A program made the translations under genes and the position numbers. From Rattus norvegicus (lineage: Eukaryota > Chordata > Mammalia > Rodentia > Muridae), in NCBI RefSeq assembly GCF_036323735.1, contig NC_086019.1:236263102-236327101 (forward strand): a stretch of 64,000 nucleotides of DNA, read 5' to 3'. Positions 10,918 through 21,983 of this stretch are shown here, piece after piece. The notes under the pieces are model-generated. The model was not told the DNA's origin and ran no database searches. It was given only the letters and a program-made list of their open reading frames with translations. Position 1 is the first letter of the stretch, and each line of letters begins with the position of its first letter.

Positions 10918-13022
10918 ACGTTGAGAAGAGGAGGGCCTTGGGGAGCCAGAAGTTGAAGGAGATTCTTTTACTTTTAGAGTTGGCAGTGTGAGGTTTTTGG
11001 AACAGACGATGAAAGGGAATACACTCTCTTAGCAGCAGGGAACACTGATAAGCAGGGAGGACACGTTATCTCCTGGTAATGTGTGTAAAGTGTTTCACAG
11101 AGCCGGAATCTAGACATGAGTAATCTGTGACGCTAACTTCAGAAGTCCACATTGCTCAGACAGAATGTCACTGGAACATTCAGAAGGGAGGTGGGTGGCC
11201 AGCACAGCTCCCAGGTGCAGGATTCCATCAGTTCCTGGAAGCAACTGGTGGCTGTGTGAGCATCTTGGGACAGTTGGCTTCTTAGCCGGTCAGTGCTTGT
11301 CCAACTTCTGCTCCAGGGCAGCAGAGGCCCCGTGGCTGTCCCAGAGACAGTAAAAGCCACTGTCTCCAAATGTGTGTGGTCCATGGCTTGGGCCTTGGCA
11401 GAACAGCGTGTGAACATGGAATATATATTTTTTATCCTTTTTTTTCTTAAGTTGTTTTTGGAGAGTCTTCCACTTCAACTCCAGGGCCTTGTATAATCCT
11501 TTAATGTCTGCAGCCTTTTGGGATGTGACTGTCCTTCACCACATAATCCTTTTAGGTTTCCTTTCTTTTTCCAGAAACCTAAAATTACTGCAACTCCTGG
11601 GAAAACAGTAGTCTGCTCTGAGTGGAGCTTTGAAAGTAGTCCAGATGGGAGCATTCTGTGCATTGAGATTTGGATCTGAGGCTTGGACACGTGCTCCTTC
11701 CTCTGGGGCTTAGCACACTCCGCCTCCTCTGCCTCACACAGCCTACCTGCCCCAAGCATTTTTTGGTATCAGCAAGCACAGGTGGGGAATTATATTCAGC
11801 AAAGGCGTGTCTGTGATTGGGACCCCTTTGCCCTTAATCTTGTGAGAGGCTCCAGCCTCTCAGAAGACAAAGGGTGAGCATGGGCCATTACAGGCATAAT
11901 TGGCATCTTATCTATGAATAGGACGGGCACCAGGACTTATCATGGGGGTGGGCAGAGTATCACATCATATTTGTGTGCTAATAAAGTCATAGAGACAAGT
12001 TTTTTTGGACCTCACTTTCCTTGAGGAAAGCAAGAATATTCTTGGTTTGAAGAAGGCATCTGCATTTCCTTTGGCCGTTGATTGGTTGATTTGTGTGACT
12101 AGCATCTCAGGTGCCGTTTTCTGGAGCACCAGGATTATGAAGTTTTCCCTCAGGCCCTTGCTGGGAAGTAAGGGTTAAGTGTTCCTCCCTCCCCTCCCTG
12201 CTTTCCCTGTTGCTATAGGAGGTTGCTGCTTCTGCTCCTCTGTACTATTTGAGTAATTAAGTCTATATGGGTGACCATTTTGAGACCAGACAGTTTTTCT
12301 CATTTGAATAAATAGTCTTGGATGCCATGGACAGGAGAAGAGAAACTCTCTGTTTTAAATTTGAGTATTGTTGGCTTATAGTTTTAAGTCCAGGAAGCTT
12401 AATTTTACATTTTAGTAAGAAATTCTATTTTATTTATAAGTTAAAATAACAAAAATATATCATACATTATTATGTACCTATATATCAATGCATCAAATAT
12501 CTTTATATATTGAGCTACACGTACACCTACTTCACCATCATCAGGCACTTAGAACGCTCAGAGGTCCTGACAGGAAGGAGATCAAAGCTTGCAGGAGCTT
12601 TCTGCCTGTGCAGACCTTGGTGTCCAACCTGTTTGTGCTTACACTCTGTCTGTGCTACAGTGCCCCCGGGGAGACTGATGCTGACCATTTCTGAGCCTCT
12701 GTCGATAACGGGAGGTCGGGTGCTTAGCAGCATCTGTGGCACTAGGTCTGGGGAACTTGGGTCTGCCTTGACACCCTCATTGCACCCATCATGTCACTTT
12801 GAGCTCCAGCAGGTGAACTTCCACAGAGGGATCTCAGGCCTGAAGTCGGCTGCACGTGCTCGAGAGCTCTCTGTATAGCTGTATGTATTACTTTAAATTT
12901 ACAACTGACTTATAGTAACATTCCTTCACAAATTGTACATTCCTGTTTATACATTGCAGAGTGGTGTAGGCATTGTTTGTTTAACGGACACTGTCTGCTG
13001 TGAGCGGGCCACTGCTTGATTC

Positions 13023-13162
13023 GTTTGTTTGTTTGTTTGTTTGTTTGTTTGTGGTGCTAGCGTAAGTCCAGGGCCTTACGCTGCTTAGCCAGCTGAGTGC
13101 TCCACTACAGAGCTGGAGAGCCTCAGTCCCCAGATGATCTTTTTTTTTTTTTTTTTTTTTTT
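13023..13162 (-). repeat. (GTTT)n, ID/B1-like fragment and poly(T) run
   Basis: A (GTTT)n run (13023-13052) is followed by a reverse-oriented tRNA-like SINE remnant (gggccttacgctgcttagcc then gagtgctccactacagagct) and a 24-nt T run at 13139-13162. The remnant is degenerate, so the family assignment is approximate. Confidence 0.6.
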
Positions 13163-13316
13163 AACTCTTGTACTTTGTTTCAGATTATAATAGAATTAAA
13201 TCATTTCTTCTTTCCCTTTCTTCTTCCAAACTCTCTCATATATTCTGTCTTGCTCTCTTTCAAATTCATGGTATTTTTTCCTAATAATTGTTGTTACTTT
13301 ACATACATACATACAT

Positions 13317-13347
<31 letters not shown>

Positions 13348-13975
13348 TTCCTGAATACATAAATGTAGCTTGTGTGTATATTTTCAGGGCTGACCGTTGG
13401 ATAACCATTTGATATGCCCTTCCCTGGAAGAAGCTACATTCCTGCTCTCAGCAGTCCTAAGTGGACCCTAGTTCTTTGTATAGGGTTCAGGCCTCGTGGG
13501 CTTCCCACCCACTTCCGCTTTAGCATGTCTGTCGTTATGTTATCCTTGTCCAGTTCATGTTGGTGAGACACTGGGGATGTAGCTTCTAACCCTCAAGACA
13601 CAATCTCACAGCAAACTCCCTGATCCTTTCCCACTTAAAATCATCCCACCCCACCCCCACCACCTCCCAGTGTCCCCTGGCCTCAGGTATGGGAGTTATA
13701 GGCATATTCATGTGTTGGGGCTGGGCTCCACACCCCAGCATTCTGATTGGTTGTAGTTTTCTGTAATGGTCTCCATCTGTTGCAAAGAGAAGTTTCCTTG
13801 ATGTGTGAGGACCTCATTACGGTATAAGGGCAAATATTTAGAGTGTAAGTAAGGATTATGCTGGTTTAGAAAAATGGTGGTTGTAGGCTGTCCAAGATCC
13901 ATGCCTTTGTTAGGCCTGGGCAGTTGTCTGGGTTTTCAGTACGGAGCTGATTTCCCTTTTGTTGAACAGAAAGCT
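13163..13975. repeat. L1/Lx-type LINE remnant
   Basis: Contains stretches I recognise from rodent L1 3' regions (tcaaattcatggtatttttt; cagggctgaccgttggataa; a segment ending near ccaagatccatgcctttgtt). Part of it recurs, diverged, at about 36240-36420, confirming a dispersed repeat. An internal (TACA)n-(CA)n tract lies at 13300-13348. Orientation not certain. Confidence 0.55.
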
Positions 13976-14727
13976 AGGGCATTTTAAATCTTTTAACTCC
14001 GTAATTTCCAACATAACCCGTGTGAGTGTGCGAGTGAAAATGTGGGTGTGCCTCATCTTAGTTGATAAGACATCATATCACTTGCCAGGGTCACCTCACA
14101 GAAAGGTGGCCATGCTCTGACTGGAACAGGTTCATTGGAGATGCTGCTTCCCTTAACTGACGTTAGCTTAAAGAGCTGGGTCCCGTCCACTGCCGCTGGT
14201 CTCTCAGGACTCTGCCGATACAGAGCATCGTGCCGCAACTCTCAGGCGTCCTCATTTCAGCCTCTGCACACCTTAGACCGTGATGCTTTTCATAAAGCGA
14301 TGCCTACTTGTGGTAGTGGTTGGCTGTGTGCCCATATCAACCCAATTGTGTGGCATATCAACCCAATTCTGTTTCCTGTCGCCCTTAACCAAGTTTAATG
14401 ACGTCATTCTAACGCCATTCTTGGAGTAAGGTTGAAGTGTTGGCATCAGTCACACTACTGGTCTCAAAAGTGCAGACACATGGAGTGGTCTCCTTACTCT
14501 GAAATCTTGTCCCCCAGCCTCTGGACCTAACGTATTGGCGGCCCTAACCCTGGCCCACATCCAGGTAACACAGAAACCTGCTGGGTTGGTGGAAGAGGCT
14601 AACCCATCACTGCTTCCTTCCTCTTGTGCTGCCCAGGCCATTGGAGGGGCTGTGCCTGAGCCTGTCCAGGCCTGGCCATTGCGATTCTGTGGGCAGATGG
14701 TCCTTGCTTATTGACAGTGACAGTGGG

Positions 14728-14770
14728 AGATGGATGGATGGATGGATGGATGGATGGATGGATGGATGGG

Positions 14771-14808
<38 letters not shown>
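14728..14808 (+). repeat. (GGAT)n followed by (GA)n
   Basis: About ten GGAT units pass directly into about 18 GA units, forming a compound purine-rich satellite 100 bp before a pyrimidine tract on the same strand. Confidence 0.95.
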
Positions 14809-14809
<1 letters not shown>

Positions 14810-14913
14810 GTTAAGTGGGGCATTAAGATCATTTACTCTGAAGTTGCATAAAACTCCATTTGCCCCTAGAGGCTTTAAGAAAAGCTTCTCCTTGCTCTCA
14901 GGTTAGATACTCT

Positions 14914-15092
14914 CCCCTTCCCTCCCTTTCTTCCTCCCTCCCACCCTCCCACCCTCACTTCATTCCCTCCCTCCCTCCCTTCATTCTCTCCCTTCCTCCC
15001 TTTCTTCCTCCCTCCCTCCCTTCTTCCCTTCCTTCATTCTCTCCCTCCTTCCCTCCCTCCCTCCCTTCTCTCCCTCCCCTCCCTCCCTTCCT
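14914..15092 (+). repeat. Long polypyrimidine tract (CCCT/CCTT)n
   Basis: About 180 nt almost entirely C and T, in irregular ccctccctt and ttcctccctc units, abutting a reverse B1 element. Probably grown from the B1 oligo(dT)/A-tail side. Confidence 0.9.
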
Positions 15093-15217
15093 TCTTCTTT
15101 TTCAAGACTGGGTTGTGTGTCCTTGACTGTCTTGGAACTCCCTCTAGATCAAGTTGGCCTTGAACTCAGATCTACCTGAGTCTGCCTCCCAAGTGCCGGG
15201 GTTAAATGAAAGGTGTG
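15093..15217 (-). repeat. B1 SINE
   Basis: Reverse-complement B1: ttggccttgaactcagatct, then gcctcccaagtgccggggtt, ending aaaggtgtgcac, with the T-rich (A-tail) side facing the polypyrimidine tract. Confidence 0.85.
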
Positions 15218-15222
15218 CACAG

Positions 15223-15270
15223 CACAGCAGCACAGCCCACCAGCCCCACAGCAGCACAGCCCACCAGCCC
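15223..15270 (+). repeat. 24-bp perfect tandem duplication
   Basis: Two exact copies of a 24-nt unit (starts cacagcagcacagccc), at 15223-15246 and 15247-15270, immediately beyond the B1 element. Confidence 0.95.
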
Positions 15271-16499
15271 CTCTTTGCTAAGGACGTGTCGTTTAGGTTA
15301 GCATCTCCCTTGTCACATTTCAACTTCAGCTTTGCTTTCTGTTGTTCCACCTACATCAGAAAAACGTAGAGAAAATGGGGCCGGAGGGGGAAGAAGGACA
15401 TTCTGAAATACTCCTCAGCCTCCCTGCTGCTGCCTTCCTCAGACAGCCTGAGAGGCTGGCAGAATGCTGTGGAGAAAGTTAAACAACCTTTGCTTTTCAT
15501 AACTGTTCCAAAAGCTGCAGATTCCTCAAAGCCATCCATAAGTAGCCTGCACACTTCCACCCCCTCCAAGACACGGAGCACGCTGGAGTCCCAGGAGTTC
15601 TGCCAGCTAGGGAGCGCGTCTGGCCCTTTTAGCACAGTGGAATGATTCACAGTGAAGTAGCTGCATGGGGCCCAGAGGGAAGCTTGCCTCAGGCCTGTGT
15701 CAGTACACGCAGCAGCAGCAAGGGAGATCAAACTGTCTTCCCCTTGGCCTGCAGATGAGTCGGTGAGGCCCTGGTGTTTCCGCTGCCAGCTGGAGGCTCT
15801 GCTCACACATGTGTGTGGCCTGTTTATCTGTGGGATTTGTGTCTGTGTCTTCTTTTCCCTAAGACAAGATGCAGAAGGTGGTAGGATAGATGGAGAAAGG
15901 AGAAAGAAAAAAGAGGGGAAAATTCCCATGGTCAGTAAGACCAGAAAGCCAGCAGGGGGAGAACTGATTTCCCTTAATTACCAAGAAAGCTCAAGTCATT
16001 TCTCAGTTACCCCCAACTTCTCTGTTCTCCTTGGTGCCTTCAAATAGCAGGGAGAGCGTTTCATGTATGCAGAAGGACATCTTTGTTGAGATACCTTTGT
16101 GACTTACCTACCCAGAGCACTGTATGGCAGCAACTTACGTAGCCACTAAGCAGAGAATGTAGTAGGAACTCCTACGAGACAGAGAAGAGTCAGGTGGACA
16201 GGTGTTACTGGTGAGGAAGGCTTCATGGGAGAGTTTAAAATGGGCTTGCATTGTAAAGATGAAGTCCTTACATGGAGGGACAGCAAAGCAGATCTCCCCT
16301 GGTGCTACAGGTAGCTCAGGGTTGGTCCCTGTCTGGTGGCATGCCCACAGCTCAGACACAGGTGAGTTGATCCACAGTGCTCTAGTCTCTTAGTGTATTT
16401 CCCTCCTGTGAGTGGACCAAGCACAGGGGAGGCACATTCACGGCAGCAGGCTTTGTCCTTAATTTTATATGTAACTGACTAGGGTTGGGACCCAGGATC

Positions 16500-17620
16500 A
16501 GTACATGTTTAAAACACATAGATGTGTAGAAATATAATTTATGTGACCATACAGTTTACACATTTACAGTGTACAGCTTAACAGTTTTTAGTATACTCAG
16601 AGTTGAAAAACCACAGTCTAATTTTAGAACATTTTTATCACCCCGGAAAGAAAGTTTGTGACCATTTGTGGTCGCTGTCCATTTGTCCTGCTCTCCCAGC
16701 TCTGCCTCAGCAAGAGAGAACTCTTGTGACCATTTTCTAGAAAACAAATTATGTGATACTATAGGCCCTTAGTGACCACTTCTCTCACTTAGCACAGTTT
16801 ACAGAGCACATACAAGTGCCTTAGAGCGCTGGGTGATATCCATGAATAGGACATGCCTTTTCTTCCATCGGTCAGTGGGCATCGGGCTGTTCTCCATGTG
16901 GGTTCTTGTTGGGTAGTTGACTCTCATGACCAGTGCCGCTGCCAGTGTGTGTGCATAGGTCTGTTTGTAGGGCGTGTGCTCTCACTTCCCTCGAGGACGA
17001 ATCTAAAAGTGCCGTGTCATACCTGGACTCTGCCTGAGTGTGAAGGCTGGTGCTTTTCTAGGCACAGCGTGCGAAGCCGTTCACCCACTGCCTCCCACGC
17101 TTGTCACTATGTCTTTCTTAGTGCCACCAGTTGAGCACAAAATAGTTTCTGCCAGCAGATTTGCTTTTCATTTCCCCAGTGGCAAACAAGGCAGCCTCCC
17201 TCCATGCTCTGGCTGTCTCGTGCCTTGTTGCTTGTGTGTCTTTAAGGGGATTCTACTTAGATCTCTTGCCTGTCTTTTTAATTGTTTTCCTAAATTACTG
17301 TGAGATTTTCTGTTTTATTACTGCTCTAATTTTGGTATTTCTGTTTTAGCAACTGTTAAAACTGTTCATTGTCCAAACGCAATGGTGGTCACCCTATAGT
17401 TTCAATGTTTACAGAGGCTTTGAAGAGCTTGAGTTGATTTCGTGTGTGACAGGGAGTCAAATGCCACCATCCTTTGCTTGTGAATAATCAGGCATTCCCA
17501 TATCATTTGTCTAATTTATTCCTGACAAAGCTGTTAACTTGACCTTAAGTATGTGGGTTTATTTCTTGACCCCCAGTTCTGTTCCATTGGTGTGCACACC
17601 TAGAATCAGTATGACAAAGT
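16500..17620 (-). repeat. Ancient L1 (L1M-type) 3' region
   Basis: The + strand reads like the reverse complement of an old mammalian L1 3' end: gtgtacagcttaacagtttt, ttttagaacatttttatcac, ctctcacttagcacagttta, then gtgggtttatttcttgaccc. It is strongly diverged with no usable ORF2. Confidence 0.7.
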
Positions 17621-18149
17621 TCCTCAGGTGATCTGTGTGTACTTTAGGCTTAGAACTGTGTGGCTGGGGTAAGGAGGCTGGATCGGGAAGCAGTGTACAC
17701 AGGTGTCTGTGTGACCCTTAATTGCAGATGAACGGAGTAGGATTCTTCACTTAGCAGTGTCTCTTCAGCATGTTCGGTTACAGCCCCGGGATGCTTGCTC
17801 CTAGTAGATTCCTGGTCCCTATGCTTTGACAGCACAGAATACAGGAAAAAGGAGAGCATGTGTTTGAATGTGCTCTGCGATTCTAGACATTTCCATGAGG
17901 ATACTTCCTCTAACCCTTAGTGTTTAGTGAATGGTCCAGGTGAGCCCTCTGGTTAAACTGGGGCCACACCTGTACTAGGGCAGCAGTTTGAAGCTTCTTT
18001 GCAGCTCACCTGAAGAATTGCTGTCTCAGGAAGGGGAATGCCGTGCTCTCTGTTACAGGAAATGATACATGAATCTTTCACAGTGTTCCCCGTGAGCTCT
18101 TCTCTGGTACATTAGTTAACACTTGTCTCCTGTTAAATACGCACACGAA

Positions 18150-18212
18150 AGCACACAAGCACAGGTCTTCCCCTCTGCTAGGCAAGGGCTCTACCACCAA
18201 ACCACATCCCCA
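18150..18212 (-). repeat. ID-like SINE fragment
   Basis: tgctaggcaagggctctacc then accaaaccacatccccag is the reverse complement of the tRNA-Ala-like ID/B1-ID head. Degenerate and short. Confidence 0.55.
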
Positions 18213-18771
18213 GATTCCCTTCTCCTTCTCTGTGGTTTATTTAAATTTTACAGCTGTTCTTAAGAATCCTGACTACTTCTCTGTAGTCTGTAGCGGCAGA
18301 TGAAGAGCCTCACGGGGAAGTGTTCCTGGTTTCCTCTTTGCTTTGACTAACAGTGCCTGAACCTAATGGAGAGATTCAGGAAATATGTTGTAAGTGGAAG
18401 GCAGCTGCTGGAGTTCAGGAGAAATAGTCTTTGCTTATCTTTTTTTACCCCACGGTGCTGTGACTATGGAGAAAAATGTTGTATGCACGGTTCAACAGTA
18501 CCTCCGTAACCGCAAGTGTAGTCAGTATGTGGGACGGGAGGCTGTCTCACACTAACCTCTAGCCTGTTTCCAGGCAAACTTACCTTACTGGGTTGTGTGT
18601 TTGTCTCTGCAGGCTGCTCTAGTCCTCTTGGGGAGCTAATTGGCTATAAATATTAAAGCAGTTTTGATAGACGGTTTTAATTTCAGTGTTCTTAGTTTCA
18701 GAAATTAAAATTTGGGGTTTTAAGTGGACATAGCTTCTTTTAAAATGAATGTTTTTGTTATTTTCTTTTAG

Positions 18772-18922
18772 GATAGAATTTTTGCGGCATTTGAAGAGTT
18801 TTTTCCAGGTTATGTTTAAAGTTGAAACCAAGCCTTGTGGTGAAGAACTCAAGGGCGGGGACAAAGTGCTAATGACCTGTGTTGGTATTGGCTTCTCTAA
18901 CCTCAGCAAGACCCTCAAGTGA
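18772..18922 (+). CDS. Rcl1: Rcl1 terminal coding exon (human exon 9 equivalent)
   Basis: The first G completes the split Thr codon; 49 codons follow (IEFLRHLKSFFQVMFKVETK ... GIGFSNLSKTLK) and a TGA stop at 18920-18922. Acceptor TTTTAG|G after a clear pyrimidine-rich tract. This is the C-terminus of the RNA-cyclase-like fold. Its SNLSKTLK end matches the mammalian protein, differing from human by conservative Ile-to-Val changes. With the three upstream exons the window encodes about 178 residues of the roughly 373-residue protein, with no frameshift or stop. Confidence 0.97.
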
Positions 18923-19480
18923 TCCTGTGAGACAGACAGCGGGCTCCGCTGTGTGTGGATGAGACCGAGTGCCAAGGGCCAGCGGGACCACAGCCAGACA
19001 TGTCCACGCAGGACAGCACAGCCTCCTAACATTAAAGACTTCATTTCTTTTCCATTGAAAGTACAGATGTGCCAATGAAAGCTGTTTCTACCACGTGGCT
19101 GCCAGCTGGTTCTCCAGTGACATCCGTCAGAGGCCCAGGCTGTGGGCTTCCGACTCACCTGGAGGAGAGGCCGTCGGGAAGTGGCCATCTGCTGTACAGT
19201 GTCCTGGCAGTGCTTCCTTGACTTCGCACTGTGGTTTTGTGTAGGGGTTCATGTGACTGTGGGCACAAGTCCTCTAGTCATGACAGGCTAGGAGATCGCC
19301 AACGGCTGGGACATTTGCTTTATCTTGTGAATGAGTTGCCTGCACGTGCTATACTAAATCTGGTAAATTGTGTGTGTTTGGGTCTGGTGGTGGGGATGGG
19401 GAGGACATGTCTTCAATGTTTTCTGTACCCCAGGTATGGCATAAAATTTGTTTTTATTCTTCTTATTGCACTGTAGTGTA
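18923..19480 (+). other. Rcl1: Rcl1 3' UTR (end approximate)
   Basis: Sequence continues from the TGA without recognised repeats. No AATAAA occurs before 19500. The best termination candidate is the single-base variant CATAAA at 19440-19445, followed by a T-rich stretch (gtttttattcttcttattg), suggesting cleavage near 19465-19480. ATTAAA at about 19031 and 19671 are alternatives. The end is inferred, not seen. Confidence 0.5.
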
Positions 19481-20283
19481 AATTATTATAAGAAAATTCA
19501 GAGTATTTGATGTTTATGATACAAAAGCATTAGACGTTAAAGTTAAAGACGTAACAGCCGGTGTCCGGGTTACCTGCGCTGCTGTTCTTGCTATTCCAGT
19601 TTCACGGGTGCCAATAGAGGGGTCAAAGTCCAGAGTCAGAGACAGAGCTCTGTAGCATGGCCGGCCGAAACATTAAACTGATATCTCCATTTGATGCACA
19701 TACGGTAAAATTTGTGTCACAGGCGAGGGACACCGGTACTGAGGACTCTTCCTTTTTCATAGCAAGTCTGTTCTTTGTCCACTGGAGATACTGTGTCACC
19801 ACTCAAGACTGCAGGTTACAGACTCCCTTCTAACAGGGGACTAAGGCCACTCCCCTGCCACTCGGTAGATTCTGTGTGGTAGGTGCACACGATAAGGAGC
19901 CACTGTTATTTTTCCCATTTGGAAGTCAGAATGGCCTTTGCCTCACTGTCTTCCTCAGAACCTTTTCCTTTTACTGAAAGAGCAGTGCTGTTTGCTGCTG
20001 ACTGAGAATGCAGAAGCCGGCAGTCTGACCCTGAGGAACACTGGGCATTCCGTGTGAAGCCCGAGCCCAGAGCTTTCCATATTAGTGTTCTGTCTGTACG
20101 TAGCAGATGTTTAAAGCAATGCTCATTCACCACCCCAGTCAGTAGGCCTGAAGTGTGGCACATGGTTAGTTAGCATCTCTACCTGGCACCTCACAAGGCT
20201 GCACTCCAGGTCTTATCCTCTCAGGCTCCCAGACGCTGGGAAAAAAGAGGGTGAAGGTTTCAGCATGGAGGACTGAGGTCTGG

Positions 20284-20338
20284 TTTTTTTGTTTGTTTGT
20301 TTGTTTGTTTGTTTGTTTGTCTTGTTTTTGTTTTTTTG
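20284..20338 (+). repeat. (GTTT)n tract
   Basis: Eight or more GTTT units followed by T-rich sequence. Confidence 0.9.
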
Positions 20339-20490
20339 CTGGCTATTGCCAGCAATTTTGACTGGTGGACTCTGCTAGCCTTCCTTTTCATTTGACTACT
20401 TTGTCTTCAAACCAGCAAGGCTGTATCAAATCTTTGACGTCTAAACTGAACCTGACTTCCTCTTGGGGTGCCCGCTAGGGAAAACATTAC

Positions 20491-20830
20491 TGTCTTAGTT
20501 AGGGTTTTATTGCTGTGAACAGACACCATGACCAATGCAAGTTTTATAAAGGATAACATTTAATTGGGGCTGGCCGACAGGTTCAGAGGCTCAGTCCATT
20601 ATCATCAAGGCAGGAGCATGGCAACATTGCAACATCCAGGCAGGCCTGGTGCAGGAGGTGCTGAGTTCTACATCTTCACCTGCAGGAAGCCAGGAACAGA
20701 CAGACTCGGCGTCCTAGGAGGAGCTAGGAGGAGGGTCTCCAAGCCCACCCCACAGTGACACACTTCCTCCAGCAAGGCCACACCTTCTAATAGTGCCACT
20801 CCCTGGGCCAAGCATACGCAGACCATCACA
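20491..20830 (-). repeat. RMER1-type dispersed rodent repeat
   Basis: Begins tgtcttagttagggttttat and contains gaacagacaccatgacca, gtgacacacttcctccagca and gccacaccttctaatagtgc, ending at gaccatcaca. The same element recurs in both orientations through the window, showing it is a dispersed family. The RMER1 name is from memory and tentative. Confidence 0.75.
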
Positions 20831-21146
20831 ATTACCTTGAAGTAATTTGTGGTCCAGCACTCCCGACGGGCGCTCCTCCTGTCATAAGGGTTAGCCGGTC
20901 AAAGCACTATCTGAATTAGTGTTTGATTGGTCATCTTAGAATCCTGCCTGTCATTGTTGAGGCCACTGCTGTTTTAAGTCAGACCTGCTCAAACAGACCT
21001 GAGTGGCTACACTGTTTTGAACCTGCTAGATTTTCTCTGGTAGAGGAAAATCTGTCAACAAGCTTTTGGAAATGGTACTGATGCTGTTGGTCAGCGTCAG
21101 GGAGCAGGCAGAAGCCTGAGCTGATTGTTACAGGTAGCAGAGGAGA

Positions 21147-21149
<3 letters not shown>

Positions 21150-21197
<48 letters not shown>
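21150..21197 (+). repeat. (TG)n microsatellite
   Basis: 24 TG units. The minus-strand frame of 134 codons running through it is an artefact. Confidence 0.95.
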
Positions 21198-21199
<2 letters not shown>

Positions 21200-21579
21200 A
21201 CAGAAATGTCTGGTAGGTTCCAGCTCCCTGCCACAGCTGCTTCTGGAGTTGGAACATGTGGGGACAGTGGGGAAGATTATTTTGAAAAGATGAGTTATCT
21301 TCTTCCCGTTTGGACATGATGTTAGTCTGAACTTGTGATGCTTCAGCCTCTTGAGTACTACGACCACAGGAACGCAGCCCCACAAACGTAATGTTTGTTT
21401 AAACAGCCTGTTCCTTATCCCTTTTCAATGTCCCAAAAGAAGCAAGGCCACTAGGCAGGAGTCATCTGCCAGCCGCCCGTCTGTTCTTGGCTTTGCTACT
21501 CACCAGGGGTCATTTAAACGTCTGTGTTTGAGTTCCATTTGAACAGATCTGATTTGGGTTGCTGTCTAGGCCTCTTCTG

Positions 21580-21983
21580 GTTTGGTTTCTATTCCTGTGA
21601 TAAGACAACCATGACCAAAAGCAGCTAGGGGAAGAAAAAGGTGTGTGTGTTTGTGTTTTGACTTACATGTCCTGATCACAGTATATCTTGAAGGAAGAAA
21701 GTCAAAGCAGAAATATAAGCAGGGGCCCAGAGGCAGAATCTGAGGACCAGACAGTGGAGATGTGTGGCTTACTGGCCTGCTCAGCCTGCTTTCTTACGGG
21801 ACTCAGAACCACCTGTCCAGGGGTGGTGCCACCCAGTAAACTGGGCCCTTCTACAGCATTCATTAGTCTAGAAAATGCCCCCCAGACTTTCCTAGAGGCT
21901 AATCTGATAGATTTGTTTTTTCTGTTGAAGTTTCCTCTTCCACATGACCCTGGCCTGTGTCACATTGACAAAAGCTAACCAGC
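21580..21983 (-). repeat. RMER1-type repeat, diverged
   Basis: Reads tttctattcctgtgataaga ... cacattgacaaaagctaacc, matching the reverse complement of copies at 26411 and 37618 (ends ctggttttgtgtcaacttga). More diverged than the other copies. Confidence 0.6.

Larger units (their letters stand above)
9809..18771 (+). other. Rcl1: Last Rcl1 intron (about 9 kb), host of mir-101b
   Basis: Bounded by GTAAGT and TTTCTTTTAG. Contents in order: inverted-repeat arm B, (GT)n, the mir-101b hairpin, (GTTT)n with an ID-like fragment, an L1/Lx remnant (13163-13975), (GGAT)n-(GA)n, a long pyrimidine tract, a reverse B1, a 24-bp tandem duplication, an old L1 3' segment (about 16500-17620) and an ID-like fragment near 18150. 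Two minus-strand frames of about 190 codons overlap this region (15351-15929) and the last exon (18619-19188); neither resembles a protein. Confidence 0.9.

Noticed and set aside
15351..15929. 192-codon minus-strand frame
   Set aside because: Intronic, no known protein features, no splice or retrocopy signals; likely chance.
18619..19188. 189-codon minus-strand frame
   Set aside because: Antisense shadow of the last Rcl1 exon and its 3'UTR; no protein resemblance.
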